Below, piece by piece: positions 1-6,626 of a stretch of 10,471 bases of DNA. The number at the start of each line of letters is the position of its first letter. Position 1 is the stretch's first letter. A program made the translations under genes and the position numbers. Source of the DNA: F23-B02 sp963590435 (lineage in GTDB: Bacteria > Bacillota > Clostridia > Oscillospirales > Oscillospiraceae). The stretch covers positions 1 to 10,471 of the forward strand of contig CAVAPG010000059.1 in NCBI GenBank assembly GCA_963590435.1, written 5' to 3'. The notes below the pieces were generated by a model. That model was given only the letters and a program-made list of their open reading frames with translations, was not told where the DNA came from and did not search any database.

Positions 1-46
<46 letters not shown>

Positions 47-50
47 GGAA

Positions 51-78
51 GAACCGCTGCATCCGCAGCGGTTCTTTT
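51..78 (+). terminator. Intrinsic terminator of the rRNA operon
   Basis: A perfect 10-bp stem, GAACCGCTGC (51-60) and GCAGCGGTTC (65-74), encloses an ATCC loop and is followed by TTTT. It sits immediately after the 5S rRNA end, so it most likely ends rRNA transcription. Confidence 0.85.
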
Positions 79-127
79 GCTATTCTACTGATTTTTTCAA
101 TTGACAATCGGTATCCGGAGGGTGAGT

Positions 128-760
128 ATGAATTACAGAGTTATTGAATACGACAGCTGGCCGCGGCGTGAAATGTTTGAGTTTTTCGCATCTGCCGATC
201 AGCCTTTTTATAACCTCGGATACAGGCTGGATGTGACTAAGGTCTATAATTTTGCCAAGAAAAACGGTGTTTCGTTTTATCTTACGCTTACATATCTTGT
301 GACCAAGGCAATAAACTCGGTCGAAGCGTTCAGATACGCAATTATTGACGGAGAGATTGTTCTGTTTGATGAGCTTATTCCGAGCTTCACGGATCTCAGA
401 CCCGGCAGCGAGCGCTTTCATATTGTCACCATGCCCTGTGAGGGCGGCATTATTGAATTTTGCCGCGCGGCAAAGAGACGCAGCATGGAGCAGGTCGGAA
501 TTATAGATCAAACGATGCAGGGCAAAAATCTTATTTATATCTCAAGCGTTCCCTGGCTCGATCTGACCGCGCTCTCGCATGAGCGGCACTTTGACCGCGA
601 TGATGCCATTCCCAGGATTGCATGGGGCAGGTTTGTCGATGACGGCTGCGGACACAAAGAGCTCGGCATGACAATGGAGCTTAATCACAGATTTATCGAT
701 GGATATTATATCGGCAAATTCAACGCAGAACTCTGCCGGCTTATTGATGCGCTGGAATAA
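128..760 (+). CDS. Chloramphenicol acetyltransferase-like (CatA-fold) O-acetyltransferase
   Basis: This 210-aa protein is the usual length of the trimeric, cytoplasmic CAT family, which transfers an acetyl group from acetyl-CoA to a hydroxyl of chloramphenicol or another acceptor. It aligns by eye along its whole length with classical CATs: the N-terminal W-x-R-x-E-x-FEFF segment (11-20), FYLTLTYLVTKAIN (50-63), FRYAIIDGEIVLFD (68-81), ISSVPW (138-143) and the catalytic motif NHRFIDGYYIG (186-196). His187 matches the general-base histidine of the HHxxxDG motif, although the first His of the pair is Asn here. Ser139 matches the oxyanion-stabilising Ser148 of CAT-III. The ATG at 128 was chosen over an in-frame TTG at 101 because GGAGGG lies just upstream. 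Whether it acts on chloramphenicol cannot be told; many chromosomal clostridial homologues have unknown acceptors. It sits alone between two terminators, and no convincing promoter was seen in the 50 bases before it. Confidence 0.88.
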   Translation: MNYRVIEYDSWPRREMFEFFASADQPFYNLGYRLDVTKVYNFAKKNGVSFYLTLTYLVTKAINSVEAFRYAIIDGEIVLFDELIPSFTDLRPGSERFHIVTMPCEGGIIEFCRAAKRRSMEQVGIIDQTMQGKNLIYISSVPWLDLTALSHERHFDRDDAIPRIAWGRFVDDGCGHKELGMTMELNHRFIDGYYIGKFNAELCRLIDALE

Positions 761-776
761 ATAATAAAAAGATGTC

Positions 777-819
777 AAGAGGACTCCCGTTTTCGTATCC
801 TGAAAACGGGAGTCCTCTT
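777..819. terminator. Perfect 18-bp hairpin, likely shared terminator
   Basis: Arms 777-794 and 802-819 are perfect reverse complements (18 bp) around a 7-base loop. The hairpin lies 17 bp after the CAT-like stop and 54 bp beyond the stop of the convergent small gene ending at 873. Read on the minus strand, the stem is followed within about 7 bases by CTTTTTATTATTT, a usable U-tract. The plus side has only a weak, later T-run. It probably ends the dehydratase operon and may also stop the CAT-like transcript. Confidence 0.75.
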
Positions 820-872
820 ATAGGTTTAATAATTTACTTTTTCTGCTCTGCCCTGATTGACGATGTGAGCTT

Positions 873-1025
873 TTACAGCTTCACATTGCGCTGCTGGGAG
901 TTATAAATCTTGTTGAGCAGGGGACGCACGCCGTAGTACAGCAGCTTATTGTCAAGGTTGAACCAGTAAATGAGCATGCTCAGCGGGATAATGCTCAGTG
1001 TGCCGATAAGAAGCTTCTTTTTCAT
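873..1025 (-). CDS. Small membrane peptide (50 aa) at the end of the dehydratase operon
   Basis: This short open frame begins with ATG at 1025 and ends with TAA at 873-875. It encodes MKKKLLIGTLSIIPLSMLIY, continues with WFNLDNKLLYYGVRP, and ends in a polar tail rich in Asn, Gln, Arg and Lys. The Lys-rich N-terminus followed by about 18 hydrophobic residues (5-22) predicts a single membrane helix or an uncleaved signal anchor. Only 5 bases separate it from the stop of the 507-aa dehydratase subunit, and an AAGGATGG-like ribosome-binding site lies inside the end of that gene, so translation is probably coupled. The shared hairpin at 777-819 closes the unit. I recognise no family. Position, start site and amphipathic composition support a real gene, but no homologue has been checked. 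Confidence 0.6.
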   Translation of the reverse strand: MKKKLLIGTLSIIPLSMLIYWFNLDNKLLYYGVRPLLNKIYNSQQRNVKL

Positions 1026-1030
1026 GTTTA

Positions 1031-2554
1031 TTACCATCCTTCGTAATCGTCAAAGTCGATAAGGCTTGCATCGAGAGGCTCTTCCTGCATGACGGCGGTC
1101 ATGTATTCGGAGAACTGACGGCGCATCTCGTTGCGGCTTATGGTGCGGTGGTCGAACATATCGTTCTGCACCCATACCAGGTGCTTGTCTTTATCCTTTG
1201 CCTGATCGTTGATGACGCCGGAAAGTCCCATCGCGCCCTTGCAGGTTATATCGTCATAAACGAGGACCATATCGCAGTTGAACTTCTCCGCCTCGTCCCA
1301 GAACTCAAACAGGTGCTGATATCCGCCGGTGAGGTGACGGCGCATTACGCCGCGCTCGTAGTTGTGAGCAATGTCAATGAGCGCCTGATCGAGATTATCC
1401 TCGGAGATGATGACGTTGCCGGAGAACATATCCATCTGTGCGACGACCAGAACGCCCCAGCAGTTGTATGCCCAGGTGTTGAAGTCAACATAGTAGCAGC
1501 CCGGACCGCCCCAGGTTATCATGCGGTGGCGCGCATTTTCGAAGCTGACGACCTTGTTTTTATAGGCCTCCTCTGCAATTTTGAGGGCTTTCTTTGCCGC
1601 TTTGTCGACATACGGCATGGTGCCGCCGGAGAAGGTGAAGTAGAAGGCGTGGAACAGCGGAGAGATAATATGAGCAAACGGCGTGTAGGGAGTCTTTATA
1701 TAATCCCAGGTCTCAAACTCGTTGCGTACCTCTTTATTGTGCTGCTTCATGACCTCGAAGAAAGCCTTTTCATCGAACTTTTCGCCGGTTGTATCCTCGA
1801 TGAATTTTATGACCTCTTTCATCTGCGCGAGGGCATATTTATCGGTTGCCTCGTCCTCCCAGCGCATGGGAATGCCGGCAACAATTGTGGGTATGGTAAC
1901 ACGGCGCTCGATGAGCTGGCTGTTCATGGTCGATGAGTCGCAGGGCATGTTGTTCGTGACAAGGCACGCGCCGACCTGCGGATAGTCGTCATTTATGGCA
2001 ACGCCGGCGGCGTTTGCACTCAGGCGGCAGGAGTCTGCCGGCAGACCGACATTTTCCATGATGTCCATGTAAAACGGAGCAAGATTCTGGTCCATATATG
2101 TGCCGAGAAGTCCCTGCAGGACCTCGAGCGGCAGAGCCTTAAGATTGGGGAAGCCCGCGACTATCTCAGGGCACATGGTCTGCTCAAGCATGACATATTT
2201 ATCGGCATTTTTCGTTTCGCCGAAGCGGCGGTCGCCTATCATGCTGTCGGCGATCATGCCGGTTGCGCCTTTCATAATGGCGTGCATCTGAGTGTGCGAA
2301 ACGCGAAGCGCGGGACCGCGCATACCGGCAGTGCTCTTATCTATCATATGCAGAGTGCCCATGTACGCGCCGAACCAGCGGTACTCGAACAATCCTCTGA
2401 CGATGCGGATAGGGGACTTGGTAACGAATTTTACCAGAATTCCGAGGTTAATTGCCCACTGGGTGTAGTCATAGAAGGTGTCCTTCAGGCCGCGCCACTC
2501 GCGGTGCTTTGCGATGCCGCTGCCCTTGTAAAAGCGTTTTGCCTCGTTTGCCAT
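1031..2554 (-). CDS. 2-hydroxyacyl-CoA dehydratase, large subunit (507 aa)
   Basis: Predicted subunit of a [4Fe-4S]-containing (R)-2-hydroxyacyl-CoA dehydratase (the HgdAB/HadBC/LcdAB and benzoyl-CoA reductase superfamily), which eliminates water from a 2-hydroxyacyl-CoA through a ketyl radical. Evidence is its pairing with the 398-aa subunit and recognisable cysteine contexts: DSCRLSAN (Cys176), NNMPCDSSTMNS (Cys205) and VYDDITCKGAMG (Cys438), whose spacing resembles the cluster ligands of the family. About 130 residues precede the first recognisable catalytic-core sequence. The length exceeds the characterised subunits I recall (roughly 380-480 aa), so this is a divergent branch. The start ATG overlaps the upstream stop by one base (TAATG), with GGGAGG inside the upstream gene, so the two subunits are translationally coupled. 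The substrate cannot be assigned. No activator ATPase (HgdC-type) or CoA-transferase gene accompanies it in the window. Confidence 0.8.
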   Translation of the reverse strand: MANEAKRFYKGSGIAKHREWRGLKDTFYDYTQWAINLGILVKFVTKSPIRIVRGLFEYRWFGAYMGTLHMIDKSTAGMRGPALRVSHTQMHAIMKGATGMIADSMIGDRRFGETKNADKYVMLEQTMCPEIVAGFPNLKALPLEVLQGLLGTYMDQNLAPFYMDIMENVGLPADSCRLSANAAGVAINDDYPQVGACLVTNNMPCDSSTMNSQLIERRVTIPTIVAGIPMRWEDEATDKYALAQMKEVIKFIEDTTGEKFDEKAFFEVMKQHNKEVRNEFETWDYIKTPYTPFAHIISPLFHAFYFTFSGGTMPYVDKAAKKALKIAEEAYKNKVVSFENARHRMITWGGPGCYYVDFNTWAYNCWGVLVVAQMDMFSGNVIISEDNLDQALIDIAHNYERGVMRRHLTGGYQHLFEFWDEAEKFNCDMVLVYDDITCKGAMGLSGVINDQAKDKDKHLVWVQNDMFDHRTISRNEMRRQFSEYMTAVMQEEPLDASLIDFDDYEGW

Positions 2555-3750
2555 TACATCTTACCTCCCTGAATTTTCTTTATCTCAATGCTCTCGACAA
2601 ATGCCTGGAAGCGCGTGCGCAGCTGACCTGCCGATGCCATTGTGTATTCCTTTTCAACGCCGATGCACGGGATGCCTTCGACATCGTTCATATCGTGTAC
2701 GCCCATGACGCGCTCGTAGCTCCAGTATTCGCAGAACTTCATCTGCAGGTACAGAATACCGTCGGCGCTGTAGTCTTTTACAAGCTGCTTCAAGTAATTG
2801 CGGCGCTGAACCTGTTTTTCCTTATTCATAAAGCGCGGGCACTCGCTGGTGGAAAGATAGTGACGCGCAACGGCTGTCAGAGCGCTCTCGCCGTCTTTTA
2901 TCTCAATCTGCTCTCTGCCGGGCAGTGAGCCGTAGCAGTAGCGGTCGGCCACGACATATGCGCCGCAGTCCTCAAGAAGCTTGGTAAACGCCGGATCGTC
3001 GACCTCAGAGCCTGTGACGACGATGCGTGCACGGTAGCTCGGCTGAGGATCGGTCTTGCGCTTTTTGACTTCCTTGAGCGTCTCCGCGAGCTTGTCTTTT
3101 ATCAGATACTGCGGGCAGCACTCGGAAACGAGCTGGATAACATGAAATTCATAGCTTGTAATCGGCGGATTGGGGAGCTTGCGCAGATCACCGAGCTCGG
3201 TTATGATGCGGCATATCTCATTGTGGTCTTCGATTGCCTTGCGGATTGCCTCGTCGGAAACGTCAATGCCGTAAACCTCGGCAAGAGGATCGAGTATGTA
3301 CTTGCGAAGCTGAGCCTCATAATGCTCATATGCGGCCTTTGTTGTGACGAAGGGCACGTCCATCATGCTCATGAAAAACTTCGGGTTCTGCTCCTTGACA
3401 AGCCCCATAATGTCGAAATACTCATGCGCCCTGTGCATCATCTGGCAGGTCTCGGATGAGAACATGGCAGACAGGAAGTTGTATCCGCCCTCCATGCTGC
3501 GCTCAAGAACGCTGCGCGTAAACGGGCAGGTCTTGTTGGTCATGTAATATGTGCCGATGTCTGTGTTTGTCGTTCCCGGTGCGCGCAGGCGGACCGAGAA
3601 GCAGCCGCCGAGGTTGAGCAGTACCTCGGGGATGAAATAGCAGGTGTAGCCCAGCGCCAGCTTTCCCTCCTCGGAAGCCTGCTTGACAAGCTCGTTGTTC
3701 GCGTCCTGCAGCAGGTCTTCAAAGTAGATGAGGTGCTTTAGATCTTTCAT
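2554..3750 (-). CDS. 2-hydroxyacyl-CoA dehydratase, small (HgdB/LcdB-like) subunit
   Basis: This 398-aa protein has the typical HgdB/HadC/BcrB-like layout. An N-terminal GYTCYFIPEVLLNLGGCFSV (34-53) corresponds to the family's Tyr-Pro-Glu-Glu-hydrophobic segment, followed by KTCPFTRSVLE (Cys75) and SSETCQMMHRAHEYF (Cys102). A second Rossmann-like half begins with RIVVTGSEVDDP (242-253), and the C-terminus carries ILYLQMKFCEYWSYE (Cys340) and GIPCIGVEKEYTM...GQLRTRFQAF (359-384). Cys75, Cys102 and Cys340 are the likely [4Fe-4S] ligands. It is the first gene of the operon. AAGGAGG stands 6-7 bases before the ATG at 3750, and a promoter with a palindrome lies upstream in the divergent region. 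Characterised relatives act on lactoyl-, 2-hydroxyglutaryl-, phenyllactyl- or 2-hydroxyisocaproyl-CoA. Which of these applies here is unknown. Confidence 0.88.
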   Translation of the reverse strand: MKDLKHLIYFEDLLQDANNELVKQASEEGKLALGYTCYFIPEVLLNLGGCFSVRLRAPGTTNTDIGTYYMTNKTCPFTRSVLERSMEGGYNFLSAMFSSETCQMMHRAHEYFDIMGLVKEQNPKFFMSMMDVPFVTTKAAYEHYEAQLRKYILDPLAEVYGIDVSDEAIRKAIEDHNEICRIITELGDLRKLPNPPITSYEFHVIQLVSECCPQYLIKDKLAETLKEVKKRKTDPQPSYRARIVVTGSEVDDPAFTKLLEDCGAYVVADRYCYGSLPGREQIEIKDGESALTAVARHYLSTSECPRFMNKEKQVQRRNYLKQLVKDYSADGILYLQMKFCEYWSYERVMGVHDMNDVEGIPCIGVEKEYTMASAGQLRTRFQAFVESIEIKKIQGGKM

Positions 3751-3803
3751 AGTATCCTCCTTCTATTTTCACGGGCGGAAATTCTTCTGCCCAATAGCAT
3801 ACT

Positions 3804-3819
3804 TCGTGATTATTCACGA
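3804..3819. promoter_or_regulatory. Palindrome at the predicted start of the dehydratase transcript (candidate operator)
   Basis: The site is TCGTGA-TTAT-TCACGA, a perfect 6-bp inverted repeat with a 4-base spacer. It overlaps the transcription start predicted from the minus-strand promoter at 3824-3852. Its core TGATTATTCA (3807-3816) differs by one base from TGATTAATCA (3925-3934) in the palindrome on the other side of the divergent region, so both could bind the same dimeric regulator, most simply the adjacent GntR/FCD protein. Confidence 0.55.
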
Positions 3820-3823
3820 TTGA

Positions 3824-3852
3824 ATATTATCACATAGATAATTTTGTGTCAA
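3824..3852 (-). promoter_or_regulatory. Sigma-A promoter of the dehydratase operon
   Basis: On the minus strand a consensus TTGACA (3852-3847) is followed after 17 bases by TAATAT (3829-3824); an alternative GATAAT (3831-3826) lies at 15-base spacing. The predicted start is near 3817, leaving a leader of about 66 bases before the ATG at 3750. Confidence 0.6.
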
Positions 3853-3881
3853 TAATAAAGTTAGCATTTTCAGTAAAAATC

Positions 3882-3910
3882 TTGACATTTTGACCGCGAT
3901 GCATCATAAT
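3882..3910 (+). promoter_or_regulatory. Sigma-A promoter of the GntR/FCD regulator
   Basis: A consensus -35 TTGACA (3882-3887), a 17-base spacer and CATAAT (3905-3910, 5 of 6 consensus bases) give a strong promoter. The start is predicted near 3917, about 48 bases before the regulator's ATG and just upstream of the 3922-3941 palindrome. Confidence 0.75.
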
Positions 3911-3921
3911 AAATACAGTGA

Positions 3922-3941
3922 TTGTGATTAATCAATCACAA
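3922..3941. promoter_or_regulatory. Palindrome just downstream of the regulator's transcription start (candidate operator)
   Basis: The site is TTGTGATT-AATC-AATCACAA, a perfect 8-bp inverted repeat; a second perfect palindrome, TGATTAATCA (3925-3934), lies within it. It would sit at about +5 to +24 of the regulator transcript, a position suited to repression and therefore to autoregulation. It shares the TGATTA-N-TCA core with the palindrome at 3804-3819. Confidence 0.6.
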
Positions 3942-3964
3942 ATTTGCACAGGCGGTAAATAATT

Positions 3965-4678
3965 ATGGCATTCGAAAAAATAAGCATCCCCTCGGCAAAG
4001 GAATGCTTTTTTGACAATATAAAATGCAAGATACTCTCGGGTGAGCTGGTCACGGGGCAGAAGCTGCCGTCGGAGCGTGAGCTTGCCGAGCAGACGGGAA
4101 TAAATCAGTCGGCAGTGCATCTTGCAATAAAGGATCTTGAGCGCACGGGCTTTGTGAAGATTATTCCGCGCCACGGGACATATGTCGCAGATTACATTGC
4201 CAGCGGCAATTATGACACTCTGCATGAGATTCTGCGCTCAGGCGGACAGCATATGACGAGGTCGCGCGTCGTCGCGCTTGTCGAGACGCGAAATGCCATC
4301 GAGGGCGGAGCACTCATTCGGCTTGCCGCATGCCATACGGACAGTGATATCGGGCAGCTTGAGGAGTTTATCAGTCGATTTAAGACCGCGCGCGGCAAAG
4401 CACTCGGCGCCGACGAGCTTGGCACGATGACCAAGGACTTTCACTATCTTATCTGCAAATTAAGCGGCAACGAGGTGTTTATCCTGCTGATGAATTCGTT
4501 TACGGAAATCTCGCAGGGACTCTGGCGGCACTGCGCCGAACATTGGGGCATCGACGGGCTCATTGAGCAGAGCGAGCACATAGTCGGGCTTATAAAAGAC
4601 GGCCGCGGACTTGATGCCCAGGTGTATATAAGCGATAAGTTCGACGAATATGTCCGCGACTGCGGCATATCGCTGTAG
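3965..4678 (+). CDS. GntR/FadR-family (FCD domain) transcriptional regulator
   Basis: A 237-aa cytoplasmic DNA-binding regulator. The N-terminal winged helix (about 8-76) shows the GntR signature: ILSGELVTGQKLPSERELAE (23-42), then the recognition helix region INQSAVHLAIKDLERTGFVK (46-65) and the wing PRHGTYV (68-74). Residues 100-230 are an all-helical FCD effector domain with the typical DFHYLICKLSGN (158-169) and EHIVGLIKDG (204-213); FCD proteins usually bind a carboxylic acid through a metal held by such His and Asp residues. The family's usual last histidine, near 'DKFDEYV', is not obvious. The gene is divergent from the dehydratase operon and convergent with the etf operon, a placement typical of LldR/LutR-like lactate or other 2-hydroxyacid sensors. 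The ligand is inferred from context, not read from the sequence. The start ATG has a modest AGGCGG site upstream. Confidence 0.88.
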   Translation: MAFEKISIPSAKECFFDNIKCKILSGELVTGQKLPSERELAEQTGINQSAVHLAIKDLERTGFVKIIPRHGTYVADYIASGNYDTLHEILRSGGQHMTRSRVVALVETRNAIEGGALIRLAACHTDSDIGQLEEFISRFKTARGKALGADELGTMTKDFHYLICKLSGNEVFILLMNSFTEISQGLWRHCAEHWGIDGLIEQSEHIVGLIKDGRGLDAQVYISDKFDEYVRDCGISL

Positions 4679-4716
4679 CGGAATGAATTGTTTTTTTAAG
4701 TTAATAGACAAAAATC

Positions 4717-4749
4717 GGGGCAGCTTATCCGTTTCGGACAGGCTGCCCC
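4717..4749. terminator. Hairpin terminator between convergent regulator and etfA
   Basis: GGGGCAGC (4717-4724) pairs with GCTGCCCC (4742-4749), extended by inner pairs TCCG/CGGA around a TTT loop. On the minus strand the stem is followed by GATTTTTG, so it best terminates the dehydrogenase-etf operon. It also lies 38 bases after the regulator's stop, and may block read-through in that direction, although no T-tract follows on the plus side. Confidence 0.75.
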
Positions 4750-4819
4750 AAAAATTCATTTTATCATAGTATTATTTGCATGAGCTTTGCGTTCTGTGCT
4801 CGGTTAATGCTCACGCAGA

Positions 4820-5815
4820 TCAGTCACCCAGGCGGGCGAGCATTGCATCGCAGACCTCGTCCATGTCACCGACTATGCCATAGGTGCAGTAGTTGAATAT
4901 TGCGGCATCCGGATCGGTGTTTACGGCAACGACTGTGTCGGCATCGGAAAAGCCCGTGACATGGTTCACGGCACCGGAGACTCCGAATGAGATATACAGC
5001 TTCGGTTTTACAACCACACCCGACTGACCGATAACAAGCTTAAACGGAAGAACGCCGCGGTCAAACACAGGTCTTGTGCAGGCGAGCTTTCCTCCGAGGC
5101 GCTCGGCGAGACGGCGGTAGCGTGGCAGTGCATCAGCCCCCTTAATCGCGTTGCCTACACAGACGATGACTTCAGCGTCGGCAATGTTCAGACTTTCGTC
5201 TGCATCATCGGGGCGGAAATCAAGAATTTTTGTGCGGATGTTTTCGACGGGGAAGTCTATATGCTCCTCAATTACCTCGCAGTCATGTGCGCCGCACGGT
5301 GTGCACTTGAATGTGCCGGGGCGGATTGTTCCTACCTGGGGACGAGCTTTCGGAACGGTGATAACTGCCATCATCTTGCCGCCGACGGCAGGCTCTATGA
5401 ACTCGATGTCCGTTGTTTTCGGATCCCAGACAAGCTCGGTTGCATCCGATGTGCAGCCTGTGCCGAGGCGTGCTGCGAAGCGCGGAGCAAAGTCACGGCC
5501 GTTTATCGTTCCACCGACCATGACGGCAGTCGGATGATATTTTTCGCAAAGAACGGTAAACAGATTTGTATACGCATCGTTGTTGAAATATTCATAGCCT
5601 GTTCCGGATACACGGATTAGCCTGTCCACGCCGCAGTCAAGCACCTTTCGGAGCTCTCCGTCGCTGATGCTGCCGACGATAACGGCAACGAGTTTCTCGC
5701 CGCTTGCATCGCACAGCTTGCGTGTTTCCGAGCACAGCTCAAGGGAAACCGGCAGAACCGCGTCGCCGTCAAGCTCAATAAAGACCCACATGTCCTTAAA
5801 ATCGGTTTTATTCAT
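4820..5815 (-). CDS. etfA: Electron transfer flavoprotein, alpha subunit
   Basis: This 331-aa EtfA has the standard two-domain layout. The N-terminal domain includes INGRDFAPRFAARLGTG (104-120), AVGGKMMAVITVPKARPQ (143-160) and GTIRPGTF (162-169). The C-terminal FAD domain (about 205-325) shows GQSGVVVKPKLYISFGVSGA (263-282) and NTDPDAAIFNYCTYGIVGD (299-317), close to the EtfA FAD signature. With EtfB it carries electrons between flavin dehydrogenases and other acceptors. It is the last gene of the operon, 14 bases after etfB, with a GGGAGG site. Unlike LctC, the EtfA of the Acetobacterium woodii lactate dehydrogenase complex, it has no N-terminal cysteine-rich ferredoxin-like extension. Whether it bifurcates electrons cannot be decided from the sequence alone. 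Confidence 0.93.
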   Translation of the reverse strand: MNKTDFKDMWVFIELDGDAVLPVSLELCSETRKLCDASGEKLVAVIVGSISDGELRKVLDCGVDRLIRVSGTGYEYFNNDAYTNLFTVLCEKYHPTAVMVGGTINGRDFAPRFAARLGTGCTSDATELVWDPKTTDIEFIEPAVGGKMMAVITVPKARPQVGTIRPGTFKCTPCGAHDCEVIEEHIDFPVENIRTKILDFRPDDADESLNIADAEVIVCVGNAIKGADALPRYRRLAERLGGKLACTRPVFDRGVLPFKLVIGQSGVVVKPKLYISFGVSGAVNHVTGFSDADTVVAVNTDPDAAIFNYCTYGIVGDMDEVCDAMLARLGD

Positions 5816-5829
5816 GCCTGTTACCTCCC

Positions 5830-6624
5830 TTAAAGCACATCGGAAATAAGCTCAATGAGCTTATCTACATTCTTTTCTGTGCTGCCCTCGTCGATAATGC
5901 TGCCCTTGCTGCCGGTGACCGGAGGATATGTGCGAGGCACCTTTGTCGGAGAACCGGGATCGCCAATCTGAGCGAAGTCAAGACCGGGAATGGTTGAGGA
6001 ATTATAAACCTCTATCTCGGCTGTTCGCGATGCCTTCCAGCTTTTGAGGTTTGGTATACGCGCACGGAAATTCGCCTTTTCGACAGTCAGCAGGCAGGGA
6101 TATTGAGCCTTCAGAACCTCAACGCCGCGTTCAAGGTCACGCTCAGCGGTTATGCTGTGGTTTTCGGTGTCAACCTCGACGATTTTTGATGTGGAGGAAA
6201 TCTGGCTTGCTCCGAAGCGCTCTGCAAGCTGTGAGCCCATCTGACCGGTCGCACCGTCAAGAGATTCCTTGCCGCAGAATATCAGATCAAATTCACCGAG
6301 CATTTTTGCTGCGGAGACTATTACATAGCTCGTTGCCAGAGTATCGGCATTTGCAAACGCGCGGTCGGACAGAAGCACAGCTCTGTCCGCTCCGGCCGCG
6401 AGGCACTCGCGCAGGGCTTCCTTTGCCATGTCGGGACCCATGGTGATAACGGTTATCGCGCCGCCGTGAGCTTCCTTCACTCTGACTGCGGCCTCGAGAG
6501 CATTGGCATCCAGCGGATTGAGTATTGCGGGAACACCGGCGCGGATAAGGCTGCCGGTCACAGGGTCCATCTTAACGAGATTTATATCGGGAACCTGCTT
6601 TACGCATACAAGTATATTCAGCAT
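5830..6624 (-). CDS. etfB: Electron transfer flavoprotein, beta subunit
   Basis: This 264-aa EtfB is full length, starting with the hallmark ILVCVKQVPD (4-13), then NPLDANALEAAVRVKE (36-51), TVITMGP (58-64), LLSDRAFANADTLATS (84-99) and the nucleotide-loop segment GKESLDGATGQMGSQLAERFG (118-138). The SDRAFA-ADT-ATS wording is common in clostridial EtfB proteins from bifurcating or confurcating complexes, which suggests but does not prove a second FAD in place of AMP. Its ATG lies 2 bases beyond the dehydrogenase stop, with GAGGAGG inside the end of that gene, so the two are tightly coupled. Partners are EtfA (downstream) and the FAD-linked dehydrogenase (upstream). Confidence 0.93.
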   Translation of the reverse strand: MLNILVCVKQVPDINLVKMDPVTGSLIRAGVPAILNPLDANALEAAVRVKEAHGGAITVITMGPDMAKEALRECLAAGADRAVLLSDRAFANADTLATSYVIVSAAKMLGEFDLIFCGKESLDGATGQMGSQLAERFGASQISSTSKIVEVDTENHSITAERDLERGVEVLKAQYPCLLTVEKANFRARIPNLKSWKASRTAEIEVYNSSTIPGLDFAQIGDPGSPTKVPRTYPPVTGSKGSIIDEGSTEKNVDKLIELISDVL

Positions 6625-6626
6625 CT

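Noticed and set aside
101..129. TTGACA at 101-106 as the -35 box of a promoter for the CAT-like gene
   Set aside because: A -10 box at normal spacing would fall on the ribosome-binding site and start codon (GAGTAT at 124-129), so transcription would begin inside the gene.
1148..1936. Long plus-strand open frame (262 codons) opposite the large dehydratase subunit
   Set aside because: It is a shadow of the strongly supported minus-strand gene, with no family resemblance and no ribosome-binding site.
3825..3858. A/T-rich imperfect inverted repeat (TATTATCACA ... TGTGTCAATAATA) in the divergent region
   Set aside because: The arms need gaps to pair and overlap the promoter's AT-rich boxes; this is more easily explained by base composition than by a third operator.
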